Shown here: positions 20,561 to 28,945 of the stretch, in pieces
Layout of the letters: every line of letters starts with the position of its first letter
Position numbering within the stretch: position 1 is the stretch's first letter
Virus record (IMG/VR): IMGVR_UViG_3300045282_000100
Coordinates: 1-40,573 of that record
Reading direction: 5' to 3' (one strand)
Source: a virus
DNA length: 40,573 nt
Notes under the pieces: model-generated
What the model was told of the DNA's origin: nothing
The model's database searches: none
What the model saw: only the letters and a program-made list of their open reading frames with translations
Translations under genes and position numbers: made by a program

Positions 20561-20878
20561 ATGCGTCGCTTGCTCGAGCTTCACCCTGACGGGATGCAGG
20601 AATGGTTCAACTGGTGCGAGCACGATCGCACGTTCGCGATCGAGTATCGCCAGGACCTCGATGACACGTTCCGCCGCGTGCATGAGGAGAGCGCCGATAC
20701 CGGCGGCTGGAGCAAGTCGCGCGAGCTGCGCCATGTCATGACGGTGCCGGTGGTGGCGCACTACGAGATGATCAGGAAATACGGCGCCGATCCGTTCAGG
20801 CGCGGCAACGAGGATCTGCGCCGCCGCGCGCTGCGCGATCCGGATTTCCGTTACCTGACCATCGGCAGGATCATCTGA
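20561..20878 (+). CDS. conserved virion-region protein, 105 aa
   Basis: The start is ATG 20561 (MRRLLELHPDGMQEWFNWCE). The chain is mostly helical with polar faces (RTFAIEYRQDLDDTFRRVHE, SRELRHVMTVPVVAHYEMIR) and ends with DLRRRALRDPDFRYLTIGRI. This 'KYGxDPxxRGNEDLxRRALRDPDFRYLxT' ending is widespread in podophages immediately after the capsid gene. The function is unknown and could be head completion. Confidence 0.72.
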   Translation: MRRLLELHPDGMQEWFNWCEHDRTFAIEYRQDLDDTFRRVHEESADTGGWSKSRELRHVMTVPVVAHYEMIRKYGADPFRRGNEDLRRRALRDPDFRYLTIGRII

Positions 20879-21060
20879 TGTCGGATCTGATCAATATTCC
20901 GCTGTCCGACGAGGAGCACGCGCTCGTCGTGGAAGCTGCGCGAGCCGCCCGATTGAGCGTCGTGCAATGGTGCAAGGTCGCCATCATCAAGGCGTCGCGC
21001 GCTCCGGTGGTGATCGGCAAGCCTGCCGGCGGGCCGCCCAACCCCCCGCGAGAGCCCTGA
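20878..21060 (+). CDS. small ribbon-helix-helix-like protein, 60 aa
   Basis: It shares its first base with the previous stop. The sequence INIPLSDEEHALVVEAARAA then RLSVVQWCKVAIIKASRAPV has the strand-helix-helix look of Arc/CopG proteins (a short strand, then two helices separated by RLSV). A proline-rich tail follows. It could be a DNA-binding regulator of the late operon or only a similar fold. The stop is shared with the next start. Confidence 0.55.
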   Translation: MSDLINIPLSDEEHALVVEAARAARLSVVQWCKVAIIKASRAPVVIGKPAGGPPNPPREP

Positions 21061-21716
21061 TGCTGACGACCCTCGGCGGCCTCAAAACGGCGATCGACGA
21101 CTTTCTGAGCCGCCAGGGCGACCTTACGGCGGCCTACAAGACCGAGTATTTCGTGACGCTCGCGCACGCGCGCATCCACTACGGCAGCGACGATCCGCGC
21201 TTTCCCAGCGATCCGCTGCGCGTGCGCGCCATGGAGACGACGGCGGACGTGGTGGTGGGCGCGCAGACGGCGCCGTTGCCGGCGGGCTACCTCGCGATGC
21301 GCCGCGTCTATCTCGACACGAGCCCGGTGGCGCCGCTGCAGTTCCTGCCGCCCATGGACTTTTGGGCGAAGTACGTGAGCGGCCAGAACGCGCAGCCCAT
21401 CGCCTACACCATCGAAGGCGAGAACATCGTCTTTGGCCCGGTGCCGGACGGGGCATATACGGCGAAGGTTCTGTATTGGAAATCATTCGCGCTGCCCGCG
21501 GCCGACGCCGACAGCAACTGGCTGATGACGAACGTCCCGGCGCTGTACCTCTACGGATCGCTGATCGAAGCGGCGGTCGTCATCCAGGACGACGAGCAGC
21601 TTGCGAAGTTCGGGCCGATGTTCGCGGGGGCGTTGGCGGGCCTCATCAAGAGCGACAGGCGGGACAGGTACAGCGGCGCGCCGCTGATGATGCGCAACGA
21701 CAGCGGGAACCCGTAA
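21060..21716 (+). CDS. phage head-tail adaptor protein, 218 aa
   Basis: Starts at ATG 21060 overlapping the previous TGA. LKTAIDDFLSRQGDLTAAYK, EYFVTLAHARIHYGS, PLPAGYLAMRRVYLD, LQFLPPMDFWAKYVSG, YTIEGENIVFGPVPDGAYTA and the closing VPALYLYGSLIEAAVVIQDD are the successive phrases of the adaptor/tail-tubular-like proteins found after DUF5309 capsids. It forms the ring joining portal and tail. The assignment rests on the sequence pattern and gene order. Confidence 0.82.
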   Translation: MLTTLGGLKTAIDDFLSRQGDLTAAYKTEYFVTLAHARIHYGSDDPRFPSDPLRVRAMETTADVVVGAQTAPLPAGYLAMRRVYLDTSPVAPLQFLPPMDFWAKYVSGQNAQPIAYTIEGENIVFGPVPDGAYTAKVLYWKSFALPAADADSNWLMTNVPALYLYGSLIEAAVVIQDDEQLAKFGPMFAGALAGLIKSDRRDRYSGAPLMMRNDSGNP

Positions 21717-21718
21717 TC

Positions 21719-23281
21719 ATGCCGCTGGCGCGCCGCTTCGTATCCTTTCCCGAGTGGACGCCCGATCGCCCGCGCTACCAGCGCGGCCTCGGCAAAGCGG
21801 TGAATTGCTATCCGCGCACGCAGGGCCAGGACGGCTCGATCAGCTATGGCCCCTATCCGGCGCCGCAGCCCTATTCGACGCCGTTGCCCGGCCCTTGCGT
21901 CGGCGGCTTTGCCGCGCGCTCGCTCGCCGGCAATGTCACCATCTTTGCCGCGACGGCGACGGGCATCTACAAGTTTACCGGTGCCTGGGTGGACGTGTCG
22001 GGGATGGCGTACAACACGCCGTCCGATGGATTTTTCGAGTTCTGCCAGTTCGGCGAGTTCGTGCTGGCGACGAACTTCGTCGATCCCGTGCAGGTGTTCC
22101 AGCTCGACGTGTCGGGCGCGTTCGCCAATCTCGCGGGCTCGCCGCCGAAGGCGAAGCACATCGCCGTGATCGAGCCGGGCTTCGTCGTGCTGGGCCACTT
22201 GAACGTGGGCGGCACCATCTATCCGAACGGGCTGCAATGGTCGGCCTGGAACGATCATACCAACTGGCCAACGCCGGGCACGGGGGCCGCCGGCGCGGTG
22301 CAGAGCGATCGCAACGTGTTGCCGTTCGGCGGTTGGGTGCAGCGGATCCTGGGGCCGGTGGGGGGAGCGAGCGGCGCCGTGTTCTGCGACACGGCGATAT
22401 TCCGCATGGAATATGCGCAGCCGCCGCTGGTGTTCCGCTTCATCGGCACCGTACCTAATCGCGGCTGCCAGGCGCCGTTCTCGATCATGCTCGTCGCGGT
22501 GAGAAACTCGCAGACCGTGGCGCTGTTCGTCGGCGAGGACGGCGTGCATGCGTTCGATGGCACATCGACGCAGCCGATCGGCGCGAACAAGGTCGATCAA
22601 TACGTATTGGGGCTGTTCTCGCGGTCCTTCCAAAGTCGCATCTGCGCGATGCTCGATGCGTCGCGCAATCTCGCCTTCTGGCTCATTCCTGACCAGGGCG
22701 GCTACAGCACGCGCATCCTCGTGTTCAACTGGGATCTGAGCGCTTTCAGCGAACTGCAGCCGGACGAAATGACAGGATCGCCGGGCACGTCGCCGGGCAT
22801 CTTCGGGCCGCTGGGGCTGATGACGTTGGGCTACACGACCGACGGGCTCGACGTGCTGAACACGCCGACCGATCTGCTCACCTTCCCGATGGACAGTCGG
22901 GTGTGGACCGGTGGCGCTATGGCGGGGCCGGGGTATTTCGACAGCCAGAACCGGCTTTGCTACTTCATCGGCCCGAGCATGCGCGCCGAGATCGACACCG
23001 GCCAGATCGACGGCGGAAACGGCAGGCGATTGTTCTGCGGCGGCCTGCGGCCGATCGCCGACGAGCCCACGCTGGCGAACTTGAGCACGCAGGTGCTCTA
23101 CACGGACATCCCCAACCAGCTCGGGACTGCGACGACGCCGGCATTTCCGGCGGCCGATGGCGTGTGCCCGCACCGTATCAGCGCCCGCTACATGAGCGCG
23201 CGCGTCAACGCGGCGGCCGGCGGAAGCTGGACGCACATGCAGGGCGTCGAGGTGAGACTGCGGCCGGAAGGCCTCCGATGA
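21719..23281 (+). CDS. tail/DNA-stabilisation protein, 520 aa
   Basis: The ATG at 21719 sits three bases after the adaptor gene. The N-terminus RRFVSFPEWTPDRPRYQRGL, then AVNCYPRTQG, and the beta-propeller-like middle (GGFAARSLAGNVTIFAATAT, GIYKFTGAWVDVSGM, DGFFEFCQFGEFVLATNFVD, NGLQWSAWNDHTNWPTPGTG, QRILGPVGGASGAVFCDTAI) match the large beta-rich tail protein that follows the adaptor in P22- and SU10-like podophages. It is thought to close the portal channel and carry distal tail parts. It ends overlapping the next ATG by four bases. Confidence 0.8.
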   Translation: MPLARRFVSFPEWTPDRPRYQRGLGKAVNCYPRTQGQDGSISYGPYPAPQPYSTPLPGPCVGGFAARSLAGNVTIFAATATGIYKFTGAWVDVSGMAYNTPSDGFFEFCQFGEFVLATNFVDPVQVFQLDVSGAFANLAGSPPKAKHIAVIEPGFVVLGHLNVGGTIYPNGLQWSAWNDHTNWPTPGTGAAGAVQSDRNVLPFGGWVQRILGPVGGASGAVFCDTAIFRMEYAQPPLVFRFIGTVPNRGCQAPFSIMLVAVRNSQTVALFVGEDGVHAFDGTSTQPIGANKVDQYVLGLFSRSFQSRICAMLDASRNLAFWLIPDQGGYSTRILVFNWDLSAFSELQPDEMTGSPGTSPGIFGPLGLMTLGYTTDGLDVLNTPTDLLTFPMDSRVWTGGAMAGPGYFDSQNRLCYFIGPSMRAEIDTGQIDGGNGRRLFCGGLRPIADEPTLANLSTQVLYTDIPNQLGTATTPAFPAADGVCPHRISARYMSARVNAAAGGSWTHMQGVEVRLRPEGLR

Positions 23282-23523
23282 GCAATCTCGCCGACTTGCC
23301 GCTCGAGGCGCCCGGCCCCAACCTTGCCGCCGCGATCGCGCTGTGGGAGCAGCAGACGGGCAAGCAGGCGAAAGCCGTGGGCTGGGTGAAGTTCCGCGAG
23401 GCGATGTACCAGCTTGCCAACCGCTACCCGCGGACGGATGTGATCCCCGAGGAGGCCGCGCACGTGTGGTTGGAAGCGCTCGGCCTCGAGGTGCCGGACC
23501 CGAGCTGTGGCCGCGGCAAATGA
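23278..23523 (+). CDS. hypothetical tail-region protein, 81 aa
   Basis: Coupled by an ATGA overlap to the tail gene. The helical sequence LAAAIALWEQQTGKQAKAVG then WVKFREAMYQLANRYPRTDV and EEAAHVWLEALGLEVPDPSC contains several aromatic helices. No domain is recognised. Its position suggests a tail or virion accessory role. Confidence 0.62.
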   Translation: MSNLADLPLEAPGPNLAAAIALWEQQTGKQAKAVGWVKFREAMYQLANRYPRTDVIPEEAAHVWLEALGLEVPDPSCGRGK

Positions 23524-23867
23524 CTAATCCCGTCGTCGCCCCGCCGCCCACCGACGCGACAGCCGACACGCCGGCCGCGATCCGCGAGGCGCTGCGGCGC
23601 TGGTACAACGCGATGTTCGCGCTGTGGGGACGTGACATCACGTTTCTCGTGACATTGGCGGCCGGGGCGACATCGACGCCGGTCACGGATGCGCGGATCA
23701 CCGGCACGACGGCGATCCTGCTGCAGCCGGCGACGGCCAACGCCGCTGCGGCGCTCGCAACGACCTACGTGAGCGAGACGGGGCGGGTGAACGGCACCGT
23801 GTCCATCACCCACGCCAACAGCGCGCAAGTGGATCGGACGTTTCGCGTCAAGCTTGGTGGTGCCTAG
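23520..23867 (+). CDS. small tail-associated protein, 115 aa
   Basis: The ATG overlaps the previous TGA. After a proline/threonine-rich start and a helix (IREALRRWYNAMFALWGRDI), the rest is beta-rich: TSTPVTDARITGTTAILLQP, AALATTYVSETGRVNGTVSI, THANSAQVDRTFRV. The phrase 'TSTxVxDxRIxxxSxxxLxP' and the final 'H..s...DrtF' are shared by many small phage tail-fibre-associated proteins. The role is not known in detail. Confidence 0.72.
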   Translation: MTNPVVAPPPTDATADTPAAIREALRRWYNAMFALWGRDITFLVTLAAGATSTPVTDARITGTTAILLQPATANAAAALATTYVSETGRVNGTVSITHANSAQVDRTFRVKLGGA

Positions 23868-25142
23868 ATGGCATACGTCGCCAATCCCAACTACGGCACG
23901 CTGCCTGGCGCCCCGATGCGCGTCAATTGGTGGACGCCAAGCGGCTCTCCATATCAGCTCTCGCGGTTCAACATCTCGGATCTGCTGGCGACGCTGCCGC
24001 CGGCACAGTCGCCGCTGACGCCGACAGTGACGCCGCAGGACGATGCCGCGCAGGCAGGCGCCGTCGAGTTGCGCACCGACACCGGCGGCGCCGAACCGGG
24101 CGGCAGCGGGCCTGGCACAGGGCCGGGCGGCATCGGCGGCGCATCAGGCGGCGGCCAGGATCGCACCACGAGCGGCATCCAGGGCGTCTATGCGCAATCG
24201 CCGATCGAGATGGACAGCCGCTTCGGGCAGGCTGGCGGCCTGCTCGGCATGGTGGGCGGGGGGATCGGCGGCATCCCCGGCATCGGCACGGCGGCCGGTG
24301 CGCTCGGCGGCGCCATCGACGCGGCGCGCTATGCCGGCGTGCTCAACCAGAACGGCATCGCCAACAACATCAACCCATGGACGGCGGCGCTTGCCAGCGC
24401 GTTGCCGAGCATACCGTTCACGGATAGGGGCCTCGCCGGCCTGTTCGGCATCCCGAGCGCGCGGCAGCAATTCGAGAACGAGCTACGCACCAACCTCGCG
24501 ACGGTTGGCCCTACCGCGCTCAATACATCGCAGCCGATTTCGCGGATCGATCCCGTGACTGGGGAAATGACGGTCGACGTCGCGCCCGTGGCGGCATTCG
24601 ATCCGGCCTCGCTCGGCCGCGATCAGGGCTATGGCGGCCCCGCGGGCGTCATGGGCGCGCCGCAAGGGCAGACCGGCTATCAGAGCGGAACCTACGTCTC
24701 GGGCATTGAAGGCGGGAGCGACCCATCCCAAGCGGGCTATGGCGGGGCGCCATCGGTCGGCGGCGGCGCTGTTGATCCTTCTGGAGGCGGTAGAGGAGCC
24801 GGCGGTGGCGATACCGGCCGCGACACCGGCTTCTACCGCGGCGGCCTGATCGGCGCGCCGCCGGGGCGCTATGCCGCGGGCGGCATGGTTGGCGGCATGC
24901 CCACGGCACCGGGCGACAACATCAGCCCGGCGGCGTTCGGCGCACTACGCGCCATCAACCCGCCCGGCCCCGACGACCAGATCGGCGCGCTGCAGACCGG
25001 CGAAGGCGTCCTCACAAGGGATGCTATGCGGGCATATCCTGGGCTGCTCGCCGCGGCCAATGCCGGCACGCTCGATCCTGGCCGCGTCAAGGGCCTGCTG
25101 ACGCCGGCCGGTACGGGCCGCAAGCCGCGGCTGATCAGATGA
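23868..25142 (+). CDS. glycine-rich virion protein, 424 aa
   Basis: Directly follows the previous stop. It is glycine/alanine-rich throughout: a hydrophobic GGLLGMVGGGIGGIPGIGTA near residue 125-145, low-complexity GGGRGAGGGDTGRDTG near 310, and a C-terminal domain (YAAGGMVGGMPTAPGDNISP, then PDDQIGALQTGEGVLTRDAM). The last part resembles the 'GExVLxRxAV/AL' ends of phage internal proteins and tape-measure-like chains. A role as an internal or ejected virion protein is likely by position. Confidence 0.65.
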   Translation: MAYVANPNYGTLPGAPMRVNWWTPSGSPYQLSRFNISDLLATLPPAQSPLTPTVTPQDDAAQAGAVELRTDTGGAEPGGSGPGTGPGGIGGASGGGQDRTTSGIQGVYAQSPIEMDSRFGQAGGLLGMVGGGIGGIPGIGTAAGALGGAIDAARYAGVLNQNGIANNINPWTAALASALPSIPFTDRGLAGLFGIPSARQQFENELRTNLATVGPTALNTSQPISRIDPVTGEMTVDVAPVAAFDPASLGRDQGYGGPAGVMGAPQGQTGYQSGTYVSGIEGGSDPSQAGYGGAPSVGGGAVDPSGGGRGAGGGDTGRDTGFYRGGLIGAPPGRYAAGGMVGGMPTAPGDNISPAAFGALRAINPPGPDDQIGALQTGEGVLTRDAMRAYPGLLAAANAGTLDPGRVKGLLTPAGTGRKPRLIR

Positions 25143-25600
25143 GCGGGGCTCGTGCCATGCGCCGCGAAGATGTGGCCCCCGCAACCGGCCGCATCCTCGC
25201 CGTGCCCGAGATCGTCGCGCACTGGAGCGAGATCCTGCCGCTGCTCGAGAGCATCAGCGGCCACGGTCAGTACTGGACGACACCCGCGGGTGAAGCCTTC
25301 CAGCGCTTCTATGCCGGCCAGTGGACGCTGTGGGTGCTCGGCGATCCGATCACGACGCTGTGCGCCGTCGGCGTTGCCAAGGAATACGACGGCAGCCTGA
25401 GCCTGCGCCTCGAGCTCGTGGCGGGCCATGCGGACGATTGGCACGCGCAGCTCGAGCCGATCGCCGCCTGGGGCCGCGAGCGCGGGGCGTCGCGCATCTG
25501 CATGCCGCGCGCGCGCAAAGGCTGGGCGCGCGTGTTCCGCGACAGGTTCAAGGTTCAAGCGCTGTTTCTAGAGGCGCCGATCGAGGACGACACGCCATGA
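25139..25600 (+). CDS. GNAT-like phage acetyltransferase-fold protein, 153 aa
   Basis: It overlaps the previous stop. The order of elements suggests a GNAT fold: IVAHWSEILPLLESIS (helix), FQRFYAGQWTLWVLGDP (strand with W), TTLCAVGVAKEYDGSLSLRL (strand), then a helix LEPIAAWGRERGASRICMPR and ARKGWARVFRD. The Q/R-x-x-G-x-G/A acetyl-CoA loop is not clearly present, so it may be catalytically inactive. Similar proteins sit among the internal-virion genes of T7-like and other podophages. Function is unproven. Confidence 0.6.
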   Translation: MSGARAMRREDVAPATGRILAVPEIVAHWSEILPLLESISGHGQYWTTPAGEAFQRFYAGQWTLWVLGDPITTLCAVGVAKEYDGSLSLRLELVAGHADDWHAQLEPIAAWGRERGASRICMPRARKGWARVFRDRFKVQALFLEAPIEDDTP

Positions 25601-26412
25601 GCAGCAACGACACCCCGAACTACCAGGTCGCCAAGACCGACAGCGCGCCATGGGCAGGGCAGCAGCCCTACCTGCAAACCGGGTTCCAGACCGCGCAGAA
25701 CCTGCTGAACAGCGGCCAGCCGCAGTTCTTCCCGAATGCGACATATGTGCCGATGTCGGACACGACCGGGCAGGCGCTGGCCGGCGCGCAGGGCGCTGCG
25801 AACAACCAATGGGGGGCGACCAATCAGGGCGCGCTCGCCAGCCTCACGCCGAACGCGATCAACCAGACGCTCCAGACGGCGAGCGGCAATTACCTGACGC
25901 AGAACAATCCGTATTTCCAGCAGAAGCTGCAGAACACGTTCCAGCAGGCGCAGCCGACGATCGATGCGGCGTTCGCGGGCGGCGGGCGCGGCATCTCCGG
26001 CGCGCGCGATGCCGCGATCAGCGATGCTTGGGCGCAGACGGCCGGCAATCTCGGCTATCAGGACTACGCCACCGAGCGGCAGAACCAGATCAATGCCATC
26101 AATGCATCGCCCGGCATGGCGCAGGCGGGGCTGGCGCCGCTGCAGCAGCTCGGGCAGGTCGGCGCGACACAAGAACAATATGCAGGCCAGCAACTGCAGG
26201 ACACGCTGAACCGCTACAACGCGCAGCAGAACGCCGGCTGGAACAACCTGGCCAAATTTATGGGGACTATTGGCGGCGGTAGCTACGGCACTCAACAGAC
26301 GCAGTATGTGCCTCAAACGTCGTCGCCGTGGCTGACGGCAGCTGGATTGGGTGGGACAGCCGCTAGCATCGCAGGGTCGCTATTCGGCAGGGGTGGGGTC
26401 TTCGGCTCATGA
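25597..26412 (+). CDS. glutamine-rich internal virion/ejection protein, 271 aa
   Basis: The start is ATG 25597, coupled to the previous gene. The N-terminal half is Q/N-rich (TGFQTAQNLLNSGQPQFFPN, YLTQNNPYFQQKLQNTFQQA). A glycine loop AGGGRGISGARDAAISDAWA follows, then more helices (ERQNQINAINASPGMAQAGL, LAPLQQLGQ). The C-terminus is glycine/alanine-rich and hydrophobic (LTAAGLGGTAASIAGSLFGR). This composition is shared with phage proteins ejected into the cell envelope during DNA entry. The Q-rich helices and C-terminal hydrophobic patch are the main evidence. Confidence 0.65.
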   Translation: MSSNDTPNYQVAKTDSAPWAGQQPYLQTGFQTAQNLLNSGQPQFFPNATYVPMSDTTGQALAGAQGAANNQWGATNQGALASLTPNAINQTLQTASGNYLTQNNPYFQQKLQNTFQQAQPTIDAAFAGGGRGISGARDAAISDAWAQTAGNLGYQDYATERQNQINAINASPGMAQAGLAPLQQLGQVGATQEQYAGQQLQDTLNRYNAQQNAGWNNLAKFMGTIGGGSYGTQQTQYVPQTSSPWLTAAGLGGTAASIAGSLFGRGGVFGS

Positions 26413-26900
26413 CAATCACGGCTGAACGTCTTCGCGAACTGCTGCGCTACGACCCTGAGACGGGCGTCTTTCATTGGCTGAAGACCGGCAGTGGCAAGCG
26501 CCTGGATCTCGTCGCCGGATCTTTCAAGCCGGGCGGCTATGTCTTCATGTGGATCGATGGCAAATCGTTTTACGCGCACCGATTGGCATTTTTGTACATG
26601 GAAGGCGCATTGCCGCCGGAAGATGTCGATCATATCAACCGATGCAAATCGGATAATTCCTGGCTGAACCTGCGCAAAGCGTCGCGCTCGCAGAACCTTC
26701 AAAATGCTACGAAGCCGAAGACAAACACATCTGGGTTTAAGGGCGTTAGTTGGATCGTGCCGCGGCGCAAATGGCGCGCGCAGATCCAGCTAGGGACTTG
26801 CCGGCGAGAATTGGGTGTTTTTGACACCCCTGAAGAGGCACACGCCGCTTACATCGATGCATCACGCGAACTGTTCGGTGAATTTGCGAGGGCTAACTGA
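26409..26900 (+). CDS. HNH homing endonuclease with AP2-like domain, 163 aa
   Basis: Coupled (ATGA) to the previous gene and to the next. It opens with LRELLRYDPETGVFHWLKTG, the N-terminal motif of HNH_3 endonucleases. Next come FYAHRLAFLYMEG and the HNH core VDHINRCKSDNSWLNLRKAS with the catalytic H and N residues, then RSQNLQN. The C-terminal part (TSGFKGVSWIVPRRKWRAQI, then EEAHAAYIDASRELFGEFA) is an AP2-like DNA-binding domain. It is less GC-rich than its neighbours. It is a mobile endonuclease lying in frame-compatible operon position between two virion genes. Confidence 0.9.
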   Translation: MTITAERLRELLRYDPETGVFHWLKTGSGKRLDLVAGSFKPGGYVFMWIDGKSFYAHRLAFLYMEGALPPEDVDHINRCKSDNSWLNLRKASRSQNLQNATKPKTNTSGFKGVSWIVPRRKWRAQIQLGTCRRELGVFDTPEEAHAAYIDASRELFGEFARAN

Positions 26901-28945
26901 TGTCAGGCGGCATATTCGGCTGGCTCGGCGACGCCATCTTCGGCGCCGATCCCTATGTCCCGACGCAGCGAGCAGGCGTGGGGGCTGGTATCACACCTAC
27001 GCCTGCGGGCGGCTACGGGGCCGGCTACGGCGCGGGGCTTTTGGACCCGCAAGGGATACGCCAGCAGGCGTTCTTTTCTGGATTGGGCTCGCTGTCGCAG
27101 GGCCTGCTGGCGGCGGGACTGCCGCATCCGGCGGCGCAGGGCAACCTGATCCCGCAGGCGCTGGGCGCGTTCCAGCCGGCCTACAGCGGCGCGCTGTCCA
27201 GTGGCTACCAGCAGGCGGCGGCCGAGCGGCAGATGCTGCAGCAACAGCAGGACGATGCGCTGATCGAGGCCTTTCGCAGAAGCAATCCCGCATATGCGAA
27301 TTACACGCGGGCAGCACTTGCAGCACAGATGGCGCGCACGCCGCCTGCGGGATTTGAACCCGATCCAGATAGACCGGGCGCTCTGCGTCCCATCGTCGGC
27401 GGGCCGGAAAGTCTGCCCTATCGCGGCGCGCGCGCCGCAGTCGAGCGCGATCCGCTCAGAACCGTAGACGGCCAACTGATCGACACCAGGCAGTTGCCGA
27501 CCGGCGGCGGGCCGCAGCAGGGGCAGCAGCCGGGAACATCGGCGCCCGCGTCCGCGCCGGGGCAGCCGCTGCCGCCCGTGCCGGGACATGCGCCATCGAC
27601 CAACCCGATGGCGCTGACGACAGGGCAGCGTGATGCCAATGGCAACTTGCTGTTCCGCAATTTCGCGACGCCGGATGAGGGCATCCAGGCGGCTCAAGCG
27701 CAACTCGTCGTCAACGCGCAACGGCTGCGGGCGGCCGGGCTTCCCGTCAACGCAACCACGCTCACGACGCATCCGCAATTCGGCTGGGCGGCCGGGGATC
27801 CCCGGAACATCGCCTATCCAGGGACAATCTCCCGGTTTACGGGCTTGTCGCCGGATGCGCCGCTCGATATCAGCCCGGGGTCTCCCCATCTGGCGGCTGT
27901 CACGCAGGGGATCATCCGTCAGGAAGGCGTGCCACCGCCGGCCGGTACGGCTGTCCAACGCGCAGCGGCGCCGCCGCAGGTACAGGTCGCCCAAGCCGGC
28001 GGCCCGACTGCAACCGGCGCTGCGGCACCAGCGCCGCCAGCAGGTACGGCCGCACCCACGCCTGCCCCGGCTGCCATCGTGCCGCCCGCATTAGCCGCTC
28101 CGCTGGCGCCGCCGCCGGTCGCTGCCGAAAACCTCGTGCTACGTCAGCAGCCGGGCGCGCTCATGCCGGGGCCGTCGTCCACACAGGTGAACCAGGCTCA
28201 TCAAGCCAACCAGTCGTTCTACAGCAGCCAGCCGGTCCAGCAGGCGCTCAGGACGGTGACCGTATTGCGCGCCATGGAAGACGCCGCGCCGCGCGCGACG
28301 GCCGCCAGCGACCTGAACCTGATCTATGGATTGATGACGATCCTCGATCCGTCCTCGGTGGTGCGCGACCCCGAGACGGGCATGGTGCGTTCAACGGCGC
28401 CGCTCGATGCGCGGATCCAGGGGTATTTCGACCAGTTGCGCGGCAATGCCGCGCTGCCACCTGAAACCCGCGCGGCGATCATGACCGAAGCGCGGGGGCG
28501 GGTTCAGGCGTACCTGGACACGACGAACGAGCTGCGCAACAACACGGAAGGGCTGTTACGCTCGTCCAACCTCAATCCCAACGCGGTACTCGGGCAGCGG
28601 CTCGCCATGCCGCAGCCGGCGCGGCTGCCAGAGGCGCCGCGGACGACGCCACTGCCCGCATCTACTGCCACAGGATCACCTGGGACATCCGCCCCACAGC
28701 AGGCCGGGGCGGCACCTGCGCCACCGCCCGCCCCGCCACCCGCCGGTCCTCAACTAGGCGCCGCCGGGCGACGCGATGCTATTCCGTCGCGTCCACCCGG
28801 CCCTACGCCGCAGACGCCGCAGCAGATCCAGATGCTATCCAACGACGCGCTAACCGCGCTTGTCGGTAGCTGGGACTTCTTGACGCCGGCACAGCAAGAC
28901 GCAGTGCGACGTGAAACGACGAGACGAGCAGGGAGGCAGCCCTAA
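26900..28945 (+). CDS. large internal virion protein, 681 aa
   Basis: Starts one base into the previous stop. Residues 1-100 are glycine/glutamine-rich. Between roughly 225 and 350 lies a domain reading NPMALTTGQRDANGNLLFRN, FATPDEGIQAAQAQLVVNAQ, HPQFGWAAGDPRNIAYPGTI and RFTGLSPDAPLDI, the pattern of a structural-lytic module used in podovirus internal proteins. A long proline/alanine-rich linker (350-430) and a helical C-terminus with further low-complexity tracts follow. It may act on the cell envelope during ejection. No active site of a known glycosidase can be pointed to. It is probably co-ejected with the following gene product. Confidence 0.62.
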   Translation: MSGGIFGWLGDAIFGADPYVPTQRAGVGAGITPTPAGGYGAGYGAGLLDPQGIRQQAFFSGLGSLSQGLLAAGLPHPAAQGNLIPQALGAFQPAYSGALSSGYQQAAAERQMLQQQQDDALIEAFRRSNPAYANYTRAALAAQMARTPPAGFEPDPDRPGALRPIVGGPESLPYRGARAAVERDPLRTVDGQLIDTRQLPTGGGPQQGQQPGTSAPASAPGQPLPPVPGHAPSTNPMALTTGQRDANGNLLFRNFATPDEGIQAAQAQLVVNAQRLRAAGLPVNATTLTTHPQFGWAAGDPRNIAYPGTISRFTGLSPDAPLDISPGSPHLAAVTQGIIRQEGVPPPAGTAVQRAAAPPQVQVAQAGGPTATGAAAPAPPAGTAAPTPAPAAIVPPALAAPLAPPPVAAENLVLRQQPGALMPGPSSTQVNQAHQANQSFYSSQPVQQALRTVTVLRAMEDAAPRATAASDLNLIYGLMTILDPSSVVRDPETGMVRSTAPLDARIQGYFDQLRGNAALPPETRAAIMTEARGRVQAYLDTTNELRNNTEGLLRSSNLNPNAVLGQRLAMPQPARLPEAPRTTPLPASTATGSPGTSAPQQAGAAPAPPPAPPPAGPQLGAAGRRDAIPSRPPGPTPQTPQQIQMLSNDALTALVGSWDFLTPAQQDAVRRETTRRAGRQP